Assembly: GCA_027080545.1 (NCBI GenBank)
Contig: JALWRV010000456.1
Span: forward strand, 1 to 9,889
Source of the DNA: Parvularculaceae bacterium
GTDB lineage: Bacteria; Pseudomonadota; Alphaproteobacteria; Caulobacterales; Parvularculaceae
DNA length: 9,889 nucleotides
Direction of reading: 5' to 3'
Positions 1 through 6,676 of the stretch are shown here, in pieces; positions within the stretch are counted from its first letter, which is position 1, and every line of letters starts with the position of its first letter. A model generated the notes under the pieces. It was not told the origin of the DNA, did not search any database, and saw only the letters and a list, made by a program, of their open reading frames with translations. A program made the position numbers and the translations under genes.

Positions 1-276
1 CCGCAGCTTTTTCTGTGTCTGATCGACCAAATGATCGAGAATGTCCTAAAGACCTATCGCCAACAAGGGTTTCCTGCGTTGCGCGAAAAATGGCTCGCTA
101 GAGGCCCCGCATTGGATAGTCCTCTTGAGGTTAGAAATGGCAATAATATTCTCTCGGGCACCTTTGCTGGGCTCGGGGAAAAGGGTTCGATATTATTGGC
201 AACCAAAGAGGGGGCGCGCGAGATTTTCGCCGGAGAGGTCAGCGTTCCGACCGAACCCAAAAAGCCTCAAGATTAA
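1..276 (+). CDS. birA: Biotin-[acetyl-CoA-carboxylase] ligase, C-terminal fragment (left end cut by window)
   Basis: The frame is open from base 1 and ends at TAA 274-276, so the gene begins outside the window; only the last 91 codons are visible. BirA joins biotin to ATP and transfers it to the acceptor lysine of biotin carboxyl carrier protein in the cytoplasm. The visible part matches the end of the ligase core (a W-A-R-G stretch around bases 91-105) followed by the small C-terminal SH3-like domain, whose family pattern G-x-x-x-G-x-F-x-G-L-x-x-x-G-x-x-L-L and a final I-x-A-G-E-V are both present. The neighbours support the call: birA next to coaX and rnj is a recurring alphaproteobacterial order. 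The methionine at 31 is internal, not a start. Whether an N-terminal DNA-binding domain exists cannot be seen. Confidence 0.85.
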   Translation, partial: PQLFLCLIDQMIENVLKTYRQQGFPALREKWLARGPALDSPLEVRNGNNILSGTFAGLGEKGSILLATKEGAREIFAGEVSVPTEPKKPQD

Positions 277-371
277 CGCTTCCTCCTATAGCGTCGTTTG
301 CCCCTCTATCCTTCAAGGGGGGTTTCGGCCTATAAGTGAGCCACTTAAGGTCATCAGAAGGACGTCTCCCC

Positions 372-1145
372 ATGCTTATTGCCATTGATGTCGGCAATAC
401 CAATATTGTCTTCGCCCTGTTCGAGGGGGCGACACCCCGAGGCCAGTGGCGTGCGGAAACCCGTATCGGTCGCACAGCGGATGAATATGCGGTGTGGTTG
501 CACCAGCTAATGAATCTGGCCGGATTGGACATGGGTGCGATCAATCAATGTATTATTTCATCCGTGGTGCCCCAATCGATCTTCCACTTGCGCAACCTAT
601 CGCGCCGCCATTTCAACACCGAACCTTTTATCGTTGATGCAGACAATATTCCCGGTGTCGAAGTTCGCTTGCCGAAGCCGTCAGAGGCTGGCGCTGACCG
701 TTTGGTCAATGCCGTAGGCGCCCACATAAAATATAAAGGCCCATTGATTGTGGTGGATAGCGGTACCGCTACTACTTTTGATATTATCGGCGCGGATGGC
801 GGCTTTGAGGGCGGTATCATCGCGCCAGGGGTCAATCTTTCGGTGCAAGCCTTGCACAATGCAGCCGCCCGCTTGCCGCGTATCGCCATTGAACGCCCGG
901 ACCAGATAATTGGCACGGATACGGTCAGCGCTATGCAATCCGGTGTATTTTGGGGCTATATCGGTCTTATAGAAGGTCTGGTTGCGCGTATCAAAAATCA
1001 TTATGGTAAATCAATGACGACCATTGCCACGGGGGGTATTGCCTCGCTATTTGATGGGGCGACAGATGCTATTGACCATTTCGACCCCGACCTCACCATT
1101 CGCGGTTTGGTGGAAATCCATAATCGTATTCGCCGTAAAGACTGA
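372..1145 (+). CDS. coaX: Type III pantothenate kinase
   Basis: CoaX phosphorylates pantothenate with ATP to 4'-phosphopantothenate, the first committed step of coenzyme A synthesis, in the cytoplasm. Type III enzymes belong to the ASKHA fold and usually need a monovalent cation. Visible motifs: the N-terminal phosphate loop D-V-G-N-T at residues 6-10, G-A-D-R at 107-110 with the presumed catalytic Asp109, D-S-G-T-A-T-T-F-D at 129-137, and G-G-I-I-A-P-G-V at 147-154. At 257 residues it has the usual length. I chose ATG 372 over ATG 336 because the family begins directly with the strand before D-V-G-N-T and because AGAAGGA (356-362) sits at good distance upstream; ATG 336 would add 12 unconserved residues. 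It lies 95 bases after birA and 63 before rnj, probably in one operon. Confidence 0.95.
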   Translation: MLIAIDVGNTNIVFALFEGATPRGQWRAETRIGRTADEYAVWLHQLMNLAGLDMGAINQCIISSVVPQSIFHLRNLSRRHFNTEPFIVDADNIPGVEVRLPKPSEAGADRLVNAVGAHIKYKGPLIVVDSGTATTFDIIGADGGFEGGIIAPGVNLSVQALHNAAARLPRIAIERPDQIIGTDTVSAMQSGVFWGYIGLIEGLVARIKNHYGKSMTTIATGGIASLFDGATDAIDHFDPDLTIRGLVEIHNRIRRKD

Positions 1146-1208
1146 TTGTAAATAGATGAGACGTGCTTGGCGCTGGTTCACGGGCGATAAGCGGTGTGAG
1201 GATATTAG

Positions 1209-2882
1209 ATGAAACATAAATCCGAACTATTATTCTTGCCGCTGGGCGGATCTGGCGAAATTGGCATGAACATGAATCTGTTCGCCGTCGGTCCGGCGGA
1301 AGATCGCCAATGGGTTATGATTGATTGCGGGGTAACCTTCGGAGATTCTCGCTCTCCCGGCGTGGATTTAATTTGCCCGGATCCTGCCTATATTGTCGAC
1401 GAGGCCGTGGGGGACAAAAGCCTACTGGCTTTGTTGTTGACCCATGCCCATGAAGATCATATCGGCGCGGTTGCTCATTTATGGCCACGGCTGAACTGCC
1501 CGATCTATGCTACCGCCTTTACGGCCGAGTTGGTGCGGCGAAAGTTTGAAGAACAGGGCATTTTGAATCCACCTTTAAATATTATCCCGATGGAGGCCCG
1601 CTTTCAGCTTGGTCGGTTTGATTTTGAATATGTTACGCTAACGCATTCGATACCGGAGCCAAACGGCATCATCATCCGCACAGAGCATGGGGTGGTGCTA
1701 CATACGGGTGATTGGAAAATTGATATTGATCCGTCCCTCGGCCCGCTCACCGATTCCGCCACGCTGAAACAGTTGGGGGCAGAAGGGGTGCTGGCGATGG
1801 TGTGCGATAGCACCAACGTATTGTCCGCTGGGACATCAGGCTCAGAAATGCGGGTGCAAGAAAATCTGGTGACCCTCATCGCCGAGCAATCAGGAAAGGT
1901 TGCGGTCACAACTTTCGCGTCCAATGTGGGGCGATTAGTGTCCATTTGCATCGCTGCGGCCAAGAATGATCGCGCGATCTGTCTCATGGGGCGCTCAATG
2001 TTGCGGATGATGGAAGTGGCGCGGCAAGTGGGCTTGTTGCCGGAGCATATTGTCTTTGTTGATCTGGAAGAAGCTGCCCATCTACCGGATAGGAAAATCC
2101 TGTTTCTTTGCACAGGCTCGCAAGGTGAGCCACGCGCCGCCCTTGCCCGTATCGCTCGGGATGATCACCGCCATATTAGTTTAGGCGAGGGGGATAGTGT
2201 GATTTTTTCTTCTAAAATCATCCCCGGTAATGAACGCACCATTTATGATTTACAAAACCAGCTCATCGATATGGGGGTGAAGGTAATTACTGAAAAAGAC
2301 GAATTCGTCCATGTTTCCGGCCACCCCTGTCGGGATGAGTTGCGTCAAATGTATCAATGGGTAAGGCCGAAAATAGCAATACCGGTACATGGAGAGGCAC
2401 GTCACCTCGAAGAACATTGCCGTTTCGCATTGGAATTGGGGGCTGAAGAGTCTATTTCTGTGCGCAATGGTGATGTGGTGCGCCTTGCGCCGGGTGCGGC
2501 GACCATCATCGATGAAGTGCCCGCCGGTAGGCTTTATATTGATGGTAAAATCCATTTGCCGGAAGGGTCCGGCGTTATGCGCGATCGGCGCAAATTAAAT
2601 CTCGGCGGTATCATCCTTTCTTCTGTGGTGTTTGATCATAAAAACCGTCTGATGGCTCCACCGGAGTTGGCGCTGTTAGGGGTGCCATTAGAGGATAATC
2701 AGCGCCAAGACTTGATCGAACCCATAGAGCAAGCCGTCGATATGGCGCTAGAGAGCCTGCCCAAAGGGCGCGCTGGCGATGATCAGGAAGTGACAAAAAT
2801 TCTTCGCCGGGCTATTCGTCAGGCATTGGACCCGATTTGGGGTAAGCGCTGCGAAATAGCCATTCTTGTGAACAGGATTTAA
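1209..2882 (+). CDS. rnj: Ribonuclease J (metallo-beta-lactamase / beta-CASP nuclease)
   Basis: RNase J is a cytoplasmic zinc-dependent endonuclease and 5'-to-3' exonuclease that acts in mRNA decay and in trimming rRNA 5' ends. The 557 residues match the family. The metal site is visible: H-A-H-E-D-H at residues 79-84, His146 in T-H-S-I-P-E, Asp168 in T-G-D-W-K, and His394 in the C-terminal P-V-H-G-E motif. The beta-CASP domain lies roughly at 200-370 (C-D-S-T-N near 199, C-T-G-S-Q-G-E-P at 301-308, S-G-H near 370), and the remainder is the C-terminal domain. No key residue is missing. ATG 1209 has a GAGGAT ribosome binding site at 1198-1203. Most Alphaproteobacteria carry a single RNase J, often beside coaX, as here. 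Confidence 0.95.
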   Translation: MKHKSELLFLPLGGSGEIGMNMNLFAVGPAEDRQWVMIDCGVTFGDSRSPGVDLICPDPAYIVDEAVGDKSLLALLLTHAHEDHIGAVAHLWPRLNCPIYATAFTAELVRRKFEEQGILNPPLNIIPMEARFQLGRFDFEYVTLTHSIPEPNGIIIRTEHGVVLHTGDWKIDIDPSLGPLTDSATLKQLGAEGVLAMVCDSTNVLSAGTSGSEMRVQENLVTLIAEQSGKVAVTTFASNVGRLVSICIAAAKNDRAICLMGRSMLRMMEVARQVGLLPEHIVFVDLEEAAHLPDRKILFLCTGSQGEPRAALARIARDDHRHISLGEGDSVIFSSKIIPGNERTIYDLQNQLIDMGVKVITEKDEFVHVSGHPCRDELRQMYQWVRPKIAIPVHGEARHLEEHCRFALELGAEESISVRNGDVVRLAPGAATIIDEVPAGRLYIDGKIHLPEGSGVMRDRRKLNLGGIILSSVVFDHKNRLMAPPELALLGVPLEDNQRQDLIEPIEQAVDMALESLPKGRAGDDQEVTKILRRAIRQALDPIWGKRCEIAILVNRI

Positions 2883-2885
2883 ACC

Positions 2886-3131
2886 ATGAGTATTACCGGT
2901 GCTTTGGTTATTTACACGCTCGTCTGGTGGGCGACCTTTTTCGTGGTGCTGCCGTGGAATATTCGGAGCCAATGGGAGGATAAGGCCAATATGCCCGAAG
3001 GGAGCGATCCCGGGGCCCCCATCGAGCCGCAGATGAAGAAAAAAGCATTGCGCACCAGCTGGATCGCCGCGATCATCTCAGGGGTGATTATTGCCATTAT
3101 CATCAGCGGGGTCATTGACCTGCGCCAATAG
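2886..3131 (+). CDS. DUF1467 family small membrane protein
   Basis: An 81-residue protein with two predicted membrane helices, about residues 4-23 and 58-77, and a short polar loop between them. The motif V-L-P-W-N-I-R-S-Q after helix 1, the G-S-D-P-G-A-P stretch, and the lysine-rich turn before helix 2 are the pattern of DUF1467, a family of unknown function found mainly in Alphaproteobacteria. The start lies three bases after the rnj stop codon, so translation is probably coupled to rnj and the gene is part of the same operon. This position directly after rnj is common. Its biochemical role is unknown; the co-occurrence does not by itself connect it to RNA metabolism. Confidence 0.85.
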   Translation: MSITGALVIYTLVWWATFFVVLPWNIRSQWEDKANMPEGSDPGAPIEPQMKKKALRTSWIAAIISGVIIAIIISGVIDLRQ

Positions 3132-3294
3132 CTCTCTTTGCCAAGATAGTGCTTATTTGGTGCGCCTTGCCATGGGCTACGTTTCAAAGTAACCAGAACG
3201 GACCCACCGCAAGGGCAGGGCATTTTCAAGGGCATAACCGCTTTACGAAACAATCACATTTTGCAACGCAACTTATTGAAAAGGGAGGACGGTC

Positions 3295-4779
3295 ATGTCT
3301 CGCTACGAACCGAATGAAAATACCTCCCCTCAGACCCCCCCGATTGATAGCACAGACAATCCAAACGATCCCATCATTGAGCATGATCCGGCAGCCACCA
3401 GCCTAACCGGCGAATTTATCCGTCAGGTCGATGAGGCGGTCGAGGCCAATGACAAAGAGCGCGTCGAGGCCCTGAGTGCCAATCTCCACCCAGCCGATAT
3501 GGCCGACTTGCTAGAGCAGCTCGATGGCGAGGCGCGTCAGAAATTGGTGCAATTGCTTGGGCGGGACCTTGATGCCGATGCCTTGCCCGAGCTTGATGAA
3601 GATGTCCGTGACGATGTCATCGAAGTAATGCCCCCGGAGCAGCTCGCCGAAGCGGTCTCGGAAATGGACACGGATGATGCCGCCTTCGTTCTGGAGGATA
3701 TGAACGAGGCTGACCGCGCTGAAGTGCTGGCCGGCATGTCCCATGAAGATCGCATCGCGTTACAGGCAGCCCTGAGCTTTGAGGAGGACACGGCCGGTCG
3801 GATTATGCAGCGGGAGTTTTTCGCTGCGCCGCCTTTCTGGACGGTCGGGCAAATTATTGACCGGTTACGCTCCAGCGAAGATTTACCGGATGTGTTTTAC
3901 GAAGTGTTCGTGGTTGATCCAAACTTTGAAGTGATCGGTGAAGTTCCCTTATCGCTTTTTTTGAAAGCCCCCCGCGACAAGAAAATGTCGGAGCTTATGG
4001 GCAGCGAAAAACTGTTCCGCATTCCGGTGGATATGGACCAAGAAGAAGTCGCCTATCTATTCGAAAAATATAATCTCATATCGGCGCCGGTGGTTGATAA
4101 ATCCAATCGTTTGGTCGGCATGATAACCGTGGATGATGTGGTCGAGATCATTCAGGAAGAGTCCCATGAAGACATGCTGGCCTTGGCCGGGGTTGATACC
4201 AATGAAGATGGTTTGTCAGGGGATCTGTTTCGCGCCACCCGTTCCCGGTTTACATGGCTTGGGGTCAATTTGTTCACCGCTATCATGGCTTCTCTGGTGA
4301 TTGCGATTTTCAATGGCACCATCGAACAGGCGGTGGCGGTGGCAATTTTAATGCCCATCGTTGCCTCTATGGGGGGCAATGCGGGCACCCAGACCTTGAC
4401 CATCGCGGTGCGTAATTTGGCCACCAAAGACCTTACCGGTGCCAATGCGTGGCGGGTGATTGGTCGTGAGGTAACAATTTCCCTATTGAATGGGGCGGCC
4501 TTTGCCGTTCTGATGGGGTCTTTGGCGGCGCTTTGGTATTATTTTACCCTTGGCGATGGCAATGGCGATGCTTCTATGCGCTTGGGATTGGTGCTGGGGG
4601 CGGCCATGGTGTTCAATATGATCTGCGCGGGTCTGGCGGGTATTTTAGTGCCGCTAGGGCTGGTGCGTGCCGGAGCGGACCCGGCGGTTTCGTCACCCGT
4701 ATTGGTGACCACTGTTACCGATGTGGTTGGTTTTTTCTCGTTTCTCGGATTGGCAACCCTGTTCTTCATTCAAGCATAA
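3295..4779 (+). CDS. mgtE: Magnesium transporter MgtE
   Basis: MgtE is an inner-membrane dimeric Mg2+ channel gated by cytoplasmic Mg2+. Domains in order: an acidic N-terminal helical domain (about residues 40-165), a CBS pair (about 170-290, with C-x-x-free P-V-V-D and G-M-I-T-V-D-D-V motifs at 265-282), a connecting helix, and the five-helix pore domain (about 318-494). Pore signatures are clear: P-I-V-A-S-M-G-G-N-A-G-T-Q at 354-366 and D-P-A-V-S-S-P-V near 462-469 followed by T-T-V-T-D at 472-476, where Asp476 corresponds to the conserved pore aspartate. The 494-residue length is slightly long because of an unstructured 35-residue N-terminus rich in Pro, Asp and Asn. AAGGGAGGA at 3280-3288 is a strong ribosome binding site. 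No Mg2+ riboswitch is recognisable in the 163 bases upstream. Lipoprotein and proS genes often follow rnj-DUF1467 in relatives; mgtE is in that place here. Confidence 0.95.
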   Translation: MSRYEPNENTSPQTPPIDSTDNPNDPIIEHDPAATSLTGEFIRQVDEAVEANDKERVEALSANLHPADMADLLEQLDGEARQKLVQLLGRDLDADALPELDEDVRDDVIEVMPPEQLAEAVSEMDTDDAAFVLEDMNEADRAEVLAGMSHEDRIALQAALSFEEDTAGRIMQREFFAAPPFWTVGQIIDRLRSSEDLPDVFYEVFVVDPNFEVIGEVPLSLFLKAPRDKKMSELMGSEKLFRIPVDMDQEEVAYLFEKYNLISAPVVDKSNRLVGMITVDDVVEIIQEESHEDMLALAGVDTNEDGLSGDLFRATRSRFTWLGVNLFTAIMASLVIAIFNGTIEQAVAVAILMPIVASMGGNAGTQTLTIAVRNLATKDLTGANAWRVIGREVTISLLNGAAFAVLMGSLAALWYYFTLGDGNGDASMRLGLVLGAAMVFNMICAGLAGILVPLGLVRAGADPAVSSPVLVTTVTDVVGFFSFLGLATLFFIQA

Positions 4780-4808
4780 GCTGTCTCAACGGCTGGTCGA
4801 GACGGCTT
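4778..4808 (+). terminator. Hairpin between convergent mgtE and the repeat-protein gene
   Basis: Bases 4778-4787 pair with 4799-4808 (ten pairs, one of them G-T) around an 11-base loop. The stem begins inside the mgtE stop codon and is followed by a weak TTATGTT tail. It is the only sizeable inverted repeat in the 63 bases separating the two convergent genes, so it may end transcription from both sides, but the short T-tract makes it a modest candidate. Confidence 0.45.
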
Positions 4809-4842
4809 TATGTTGATTGATGAAATTTATACCCTATCCGGA

Positions 4843-5922
4843 TCAGCTCTTAGAGCATATTTGCGGGCGATAATCCGAGCCCCCGCCAACAGTTGGCATC
4901 GGGCCGGGATAGCCCCCGGTAATCCACGGCAAAGTATAATCGGTATAGGGCGATACCCAATTGGTCACTTGTGTGGTGGTTTCAATCGGCGCATCGGGAA
5001 CTGGTGGCAGAGGCGGAATATAGGGGGGCAATTCTGCCGTTTGTTCCGGCTCTTCTTCGCGCGGCTGGTCTTCCGCTTCACGCCATTTGGTAACACAAGG
5101 GTCGCCCGGCGCGTAAGGATCTTGAGCGGTGCCTGGCCCTGTATAGATGTTGCCATCAGCGCGCACACAAGGGTCCGGTGTTTCCGGCGGATAATCATAA
5201 GTGGCCGTTTGGGTTTGTGTGGTCACGCATAAATCAAGCCCAGTCACCGGATCAATAAAGGGCCTAGCGATGCCAGTCTCCGGATCAATCTGACAGGGGC
5301 CCGGCTCAGGCATGGGGGTGTTTTCTGTAAAAAACTTGCCATCATCCGGCTTGTCCACCAACCCGGCTGTGGGGCTGGAGCCATCGGTGCGGCGCTCTTC
5401 CGTGAAGAAATTTTTGCTATCGGGCTTATCGACCAGACCGGCGGTTGGGCTATCGGCAGGCATGGGCTGGTCTTCCGTATAAAAATTCTTGCTGTCCGGC
5501 TTGTCGATGGGGGCCGATTGATTGGCAAATATGTTCTCATCTGCCTGTTCGTTCTGTTCGTTTTCATCCCCGCCATACTCAGCGGCCAACACGGCGGTTC
5601 GCGGGTTGGCCTCATAGGTTTCAGCCCCCCCCATGCCGGTCTCTTCGGCAGAAATACCCTGATCAAGATCAATGGCGCCGAGGCGCTCACTATCACAAGA
5701 AGAAGCCGCAGCGGCTACTTGCGCGGCACATTGACTTTCCATCTCGCTGCGCACTTGCGCCAGCGTTTGCGCTTTAAAGGCTTCAATTTCGACCGCACTC
5801 ATGCCCGGCTTGGCACTGATGTCTGCCTCGCCGGCGCTTTTACCCGATTGATATGTGTGCACACCCCAGATGATTGCGCCGCCCAAAATCAACGCAGCAA
5901 TAATATTTGTAATCCCGTTCAT
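4843..5922 (-). CDS. Membrane-anchored hypothetical protein with three 25-residue repeats
   Basis: A 359-residue protein that I do not recognise. It has an N-terminal membrane helix (about residues 5-22) without an evident signal-peptidase site or lipobox, then a probable helical/coiled-coil stretch (42-75), an acidic low-complexity part (85-135), three tandem 25-residue repeats built on D-K-P-D-S-K-N-F-F-T-E (139-213), two D-P-x-T-G motifs (213-217 and 224-228), two D-P-C-V motifs (250-253 and 274-277), and a Pro-rich tail. Seven cysteines (65, 76, 210, 232, 252, 276, 356) and the Pro/Asp/Glu-rich composition fit a protein extending into the periplasm, which is inference. ATG 5922 is chosen because the helix starts immediately after it; the upstream GGGATTGGG is a poor ribosome binding site. 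The 3' end converges on mgtE. Confidence 0.75.
   Translation of the reverse strand: MNGITNIIAALILGGAIIWGVHTYQSGKSAGEADISAKPGMSAVEIEAFKAQTLAQVRSEMESQCAAQVAAAASSCDSERLGAIDLDQGISAEETGMGGAETYEANPRTAVLAAEYGGDENEQNEQADENIFANQSAPIDKPDSKNFYTEDQPMPADSPTAGLVDKPDSKNFFTEERRTDGSSPTAGLVDKPDDGKFFTENTPMPEPGPCQIDPETGIARPFIDPVTGLDLCVTTQTQTATYDYPPETPDPCVRADGNIYTGPGTAQDPYAPGDPCVTKWREAEDQPREEEPEQTAELPPYIPPLPPVPDAPIETTTQVTNWVSPYTDYTLPWITGGYPGPMPTVGGGSDYRPQICSKS
5284..5508 (-). repeat. Three tandem 75-base (25-residue) coding repeats
   Basis: Units lie at 5508-5434, 5433-5359 and 5358-5284 on the minus strand. Units 1 and 2 share I/V-D-K-P-D-S-K-N-F-Y/F-T-E and the end S-P-T-A-G-L; unit 3 keeps V-D-K-P-D-x-x-x-F-F-T-E but ends differently. 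Synonymous differences between units (for example Asp GAC/GAT, Pro CCG/CCC, Lys AAG/AAA) show that this is an old duplication maintained at the protein level. Confidence 0.85.
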
Positions 5923-5943
5923 AACGTTTAACCCAATCCCGAC

Positions 5944-6135
5944 TTAACGGGCCCCAACAATCCAACCGAAGAGCCAACCAAATGGCCAACCCAACAACAG
6001 CGCCGCAACGGCCCCAACAGGTTGCTTTCAAAATTGTCTGGTGATGAAATCGCCGAATAGTGGCAACCCTCCCACAGAGTTGCTATCGGACAAGGTCCCA
6101 AACCCATCCCCAAACATGGCTCCCCAAGGCACCAT
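5944..6135 (-). pseudogene. Candidate small glycine-zipper membrane ORF interrupted by an in-frame TGA
   Basis: Read on the minus strand, ATG 6135-6133 opens a frame of 35 codons to TGA at 6030-6028; the same frame then continues for 27 codons to TAA at 5946-5944, 21 bases before the start of the repeat-protein gene. AAGGG at 6147-6143 stands seven bases before the ATG, a good ribosome binding site. The second part reads like a membrane helix: V-G-A-V-A-A-L-L-L, then G-W-P-F, G-W-L-F, G-W-I-V and G-A-R, with glycine at every fourth position. No usable start codon follows the TGA except TTG. Possible readings are a nonsense-mutated gene, UGA readthrough, a sequencing error, or chance. No family recognised. 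The regular frame and the spacing argue mildly for a real, possibly decayed, gene. Confidence 0.35.
5956..5991 (-). repeat. Three tandem 12-base repeats, GGTTGG-NNNNNN
   Basis: Minus-strand units GGTTGGCCATTT, GGTTGGCTCTTC and GGTTGGATTGTT follow one another without gaps. The 12-base period is in phase with the interrupted frame described for 5944-6135 and encodes the G-W-x-F tetrapeptide units. Confidence 0.7.
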
Positions 6136-6156
6136 ATATTGGCCCTTAAGGGAAAG

Positions 6157-6184
6157 ACGATAGCAAAAAGGCAAAGACAACCAA
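6157..6184 (-). promoter_or_regulatory. Weak candidate sigma-70-type promoter for the minus-strand unit
   Basis: On the minus strand TTGGTT (6184-6179) and TATCGT (6162-6157) are separated by 16 bases, which would start transcription near 6150, about 15-20 bases before the ATG at 6135. Each box matches the consensus at only three or four of six positions. The perfect palindrome CCCTTAAGGG (6143-6152) would lie at the start site. Confidence 0.2.
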
Positions 6185-6281
6185 CCTCATGCTAGGTCTT
6201 GAAACGACTGAGAAGCTCCTTTCTCGACTTTCTAAAATCTCAATTAGGCGCAACCATTCGTTTCTTAAGGAATTATTATCC

Positions 6282-6309
6282 AAAACTGGTGCCAAGTCAC
6301 CTGGTTTTT
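6282..6309 (+). terminator. Terminator-like hairpin in a gene-free region
   Basis: AAAACTGGTG (6282-6291) pairs with the segment 6298-6308 across a six-base loop, with one bulged T and one G-T pair, and the plus strand runs into TTTTTA. On the minus strand the same hairpin is followed by four T. No annotated gene ends here on either strand, so if real it would end an unannotated short transcript or insulate the two divergent units. Confidence 0.4.
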
Positions 6310-6523
6310 ATGCTTAACGGGCCTATCTTTTTGATTTTTCGGACATTTTTAACCATATTCCACACCCGCTAATTGCAATCACAACCGTTCTAGATCCTCA
6401 CCGGGGCAATGGCTGAGACATGGTTTGCTCATCTCTTGGGGGGTGATAAACGTTGCTGCGACGCAACAGGATAGGGGCAGAGACAAATTTTATCGAAAAA
6501 ATGGCTGCATCGGTTAGGAATCG

Positions 6524-6538
6524 TTAAAATTTGGGTTA
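6524..6538 (+). promoter_or_regulatory. Near-match to a CtrA box
   Basis: TTAA, seven bases, then GTTA: seven of eight consensus positions of the TTAA-N7-TTAA site bound by the alphaproteobacterial cell-cycle regulator CtrA. The octamer TTAACCAT, the fuller half-site, occurs at 6349-6356. Both lie between the divergent units. A match this short is weak evidence. Confidence 0.2.
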
Positions 6539-6676
6539 TGGTAGCTTTATGGGACCACGGCGCGGTAGGGGCGACCTTACTCGGGCTGTGTCGGGGCGCT
6601 GTCGTTTGGATCGGCCATTTGGCCAGTCTGTAATTGAGTTGATGCGTATTCGGGTAAAGGTGAGGGATTTCCAGCT

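Larger units (their letters stand above)
6136..6676. other. Gene-free stretch upstream of the lysozyme-like gene
   Basis: These 541 bases hold no convincing gene. They contain, in order: the palindrome CCCTTAAGGG (6143-6152); small hairpins at 6184-6197 and 6201-6232; the terminator-like hairpin at 6282-6309; a second copy of CTTAACGGGCC (6313-6323, first at 5943-5953); the octamer TTAACCAT (6349-6356); a five-pair hairpin GTTGC/GCAAC at 6452-6467; TTAA-N7-GTTA (6524-6538); and two overlapping short frames (6538-6633 and 6549-6680) before the next gene. I see no clear sigma-70 promoter for that gene, although one must lie in this stretch. Confidence 0.6.

Noticed and set aside
298..322. Hairpin CCCCT/AGGGG between birA and coaX as terminator
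   Set aside because: Only five pairs with a ten-base loop and no T-run; the genes are more likely co-transcribed.
1604..2113. Minus-strand 169-codon frame inside rnj
   Set aside because: RNase J on the plus strand is unambiguous; the antisense frame is a composition shadow.
2912..3253. Minus-strand 113-codon frame across the DUF1467 gene and the following gap
   Set aside because: It is antisense to a recognisable family member, and its product has no coherent domain.
3132..3294. Mg2+ riboswitch upstream of mgtE
   Set aside because: No M-box-like structure or long leader hairpin could be recognised in the 163 bases.
4810..5931. Plus-strand frames of 140, 110 and 137 codons opposite the repeat-protein gene
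   Set aside because: Their translations are low-complexity, Arg/Trp/Cys-rich shadows without a plausible ribosome binding site, while the minus-strand frame has a membrane anchor and conserved repeats.
6028..6030. Reassignment of TGA to tryptophan as explanation of the interrupted small frame
   Set aside because: coaX, the repeat-protein gene, the lysozyme-like gene and the secreted-protein gene all end at TGA at sensible family or gene boundaries, so TGA is a normal stop here.
5979..6621. Inverted ten-base match CCAAATGGCC (5979-5988) and GGCCATTTGG (6612-6621) flanking the gap, as mobile-element ends
   Set aside because: The match does not extend, no transposase or target duplication is present, and the first copy belongs to the 12-base tandem repeats.
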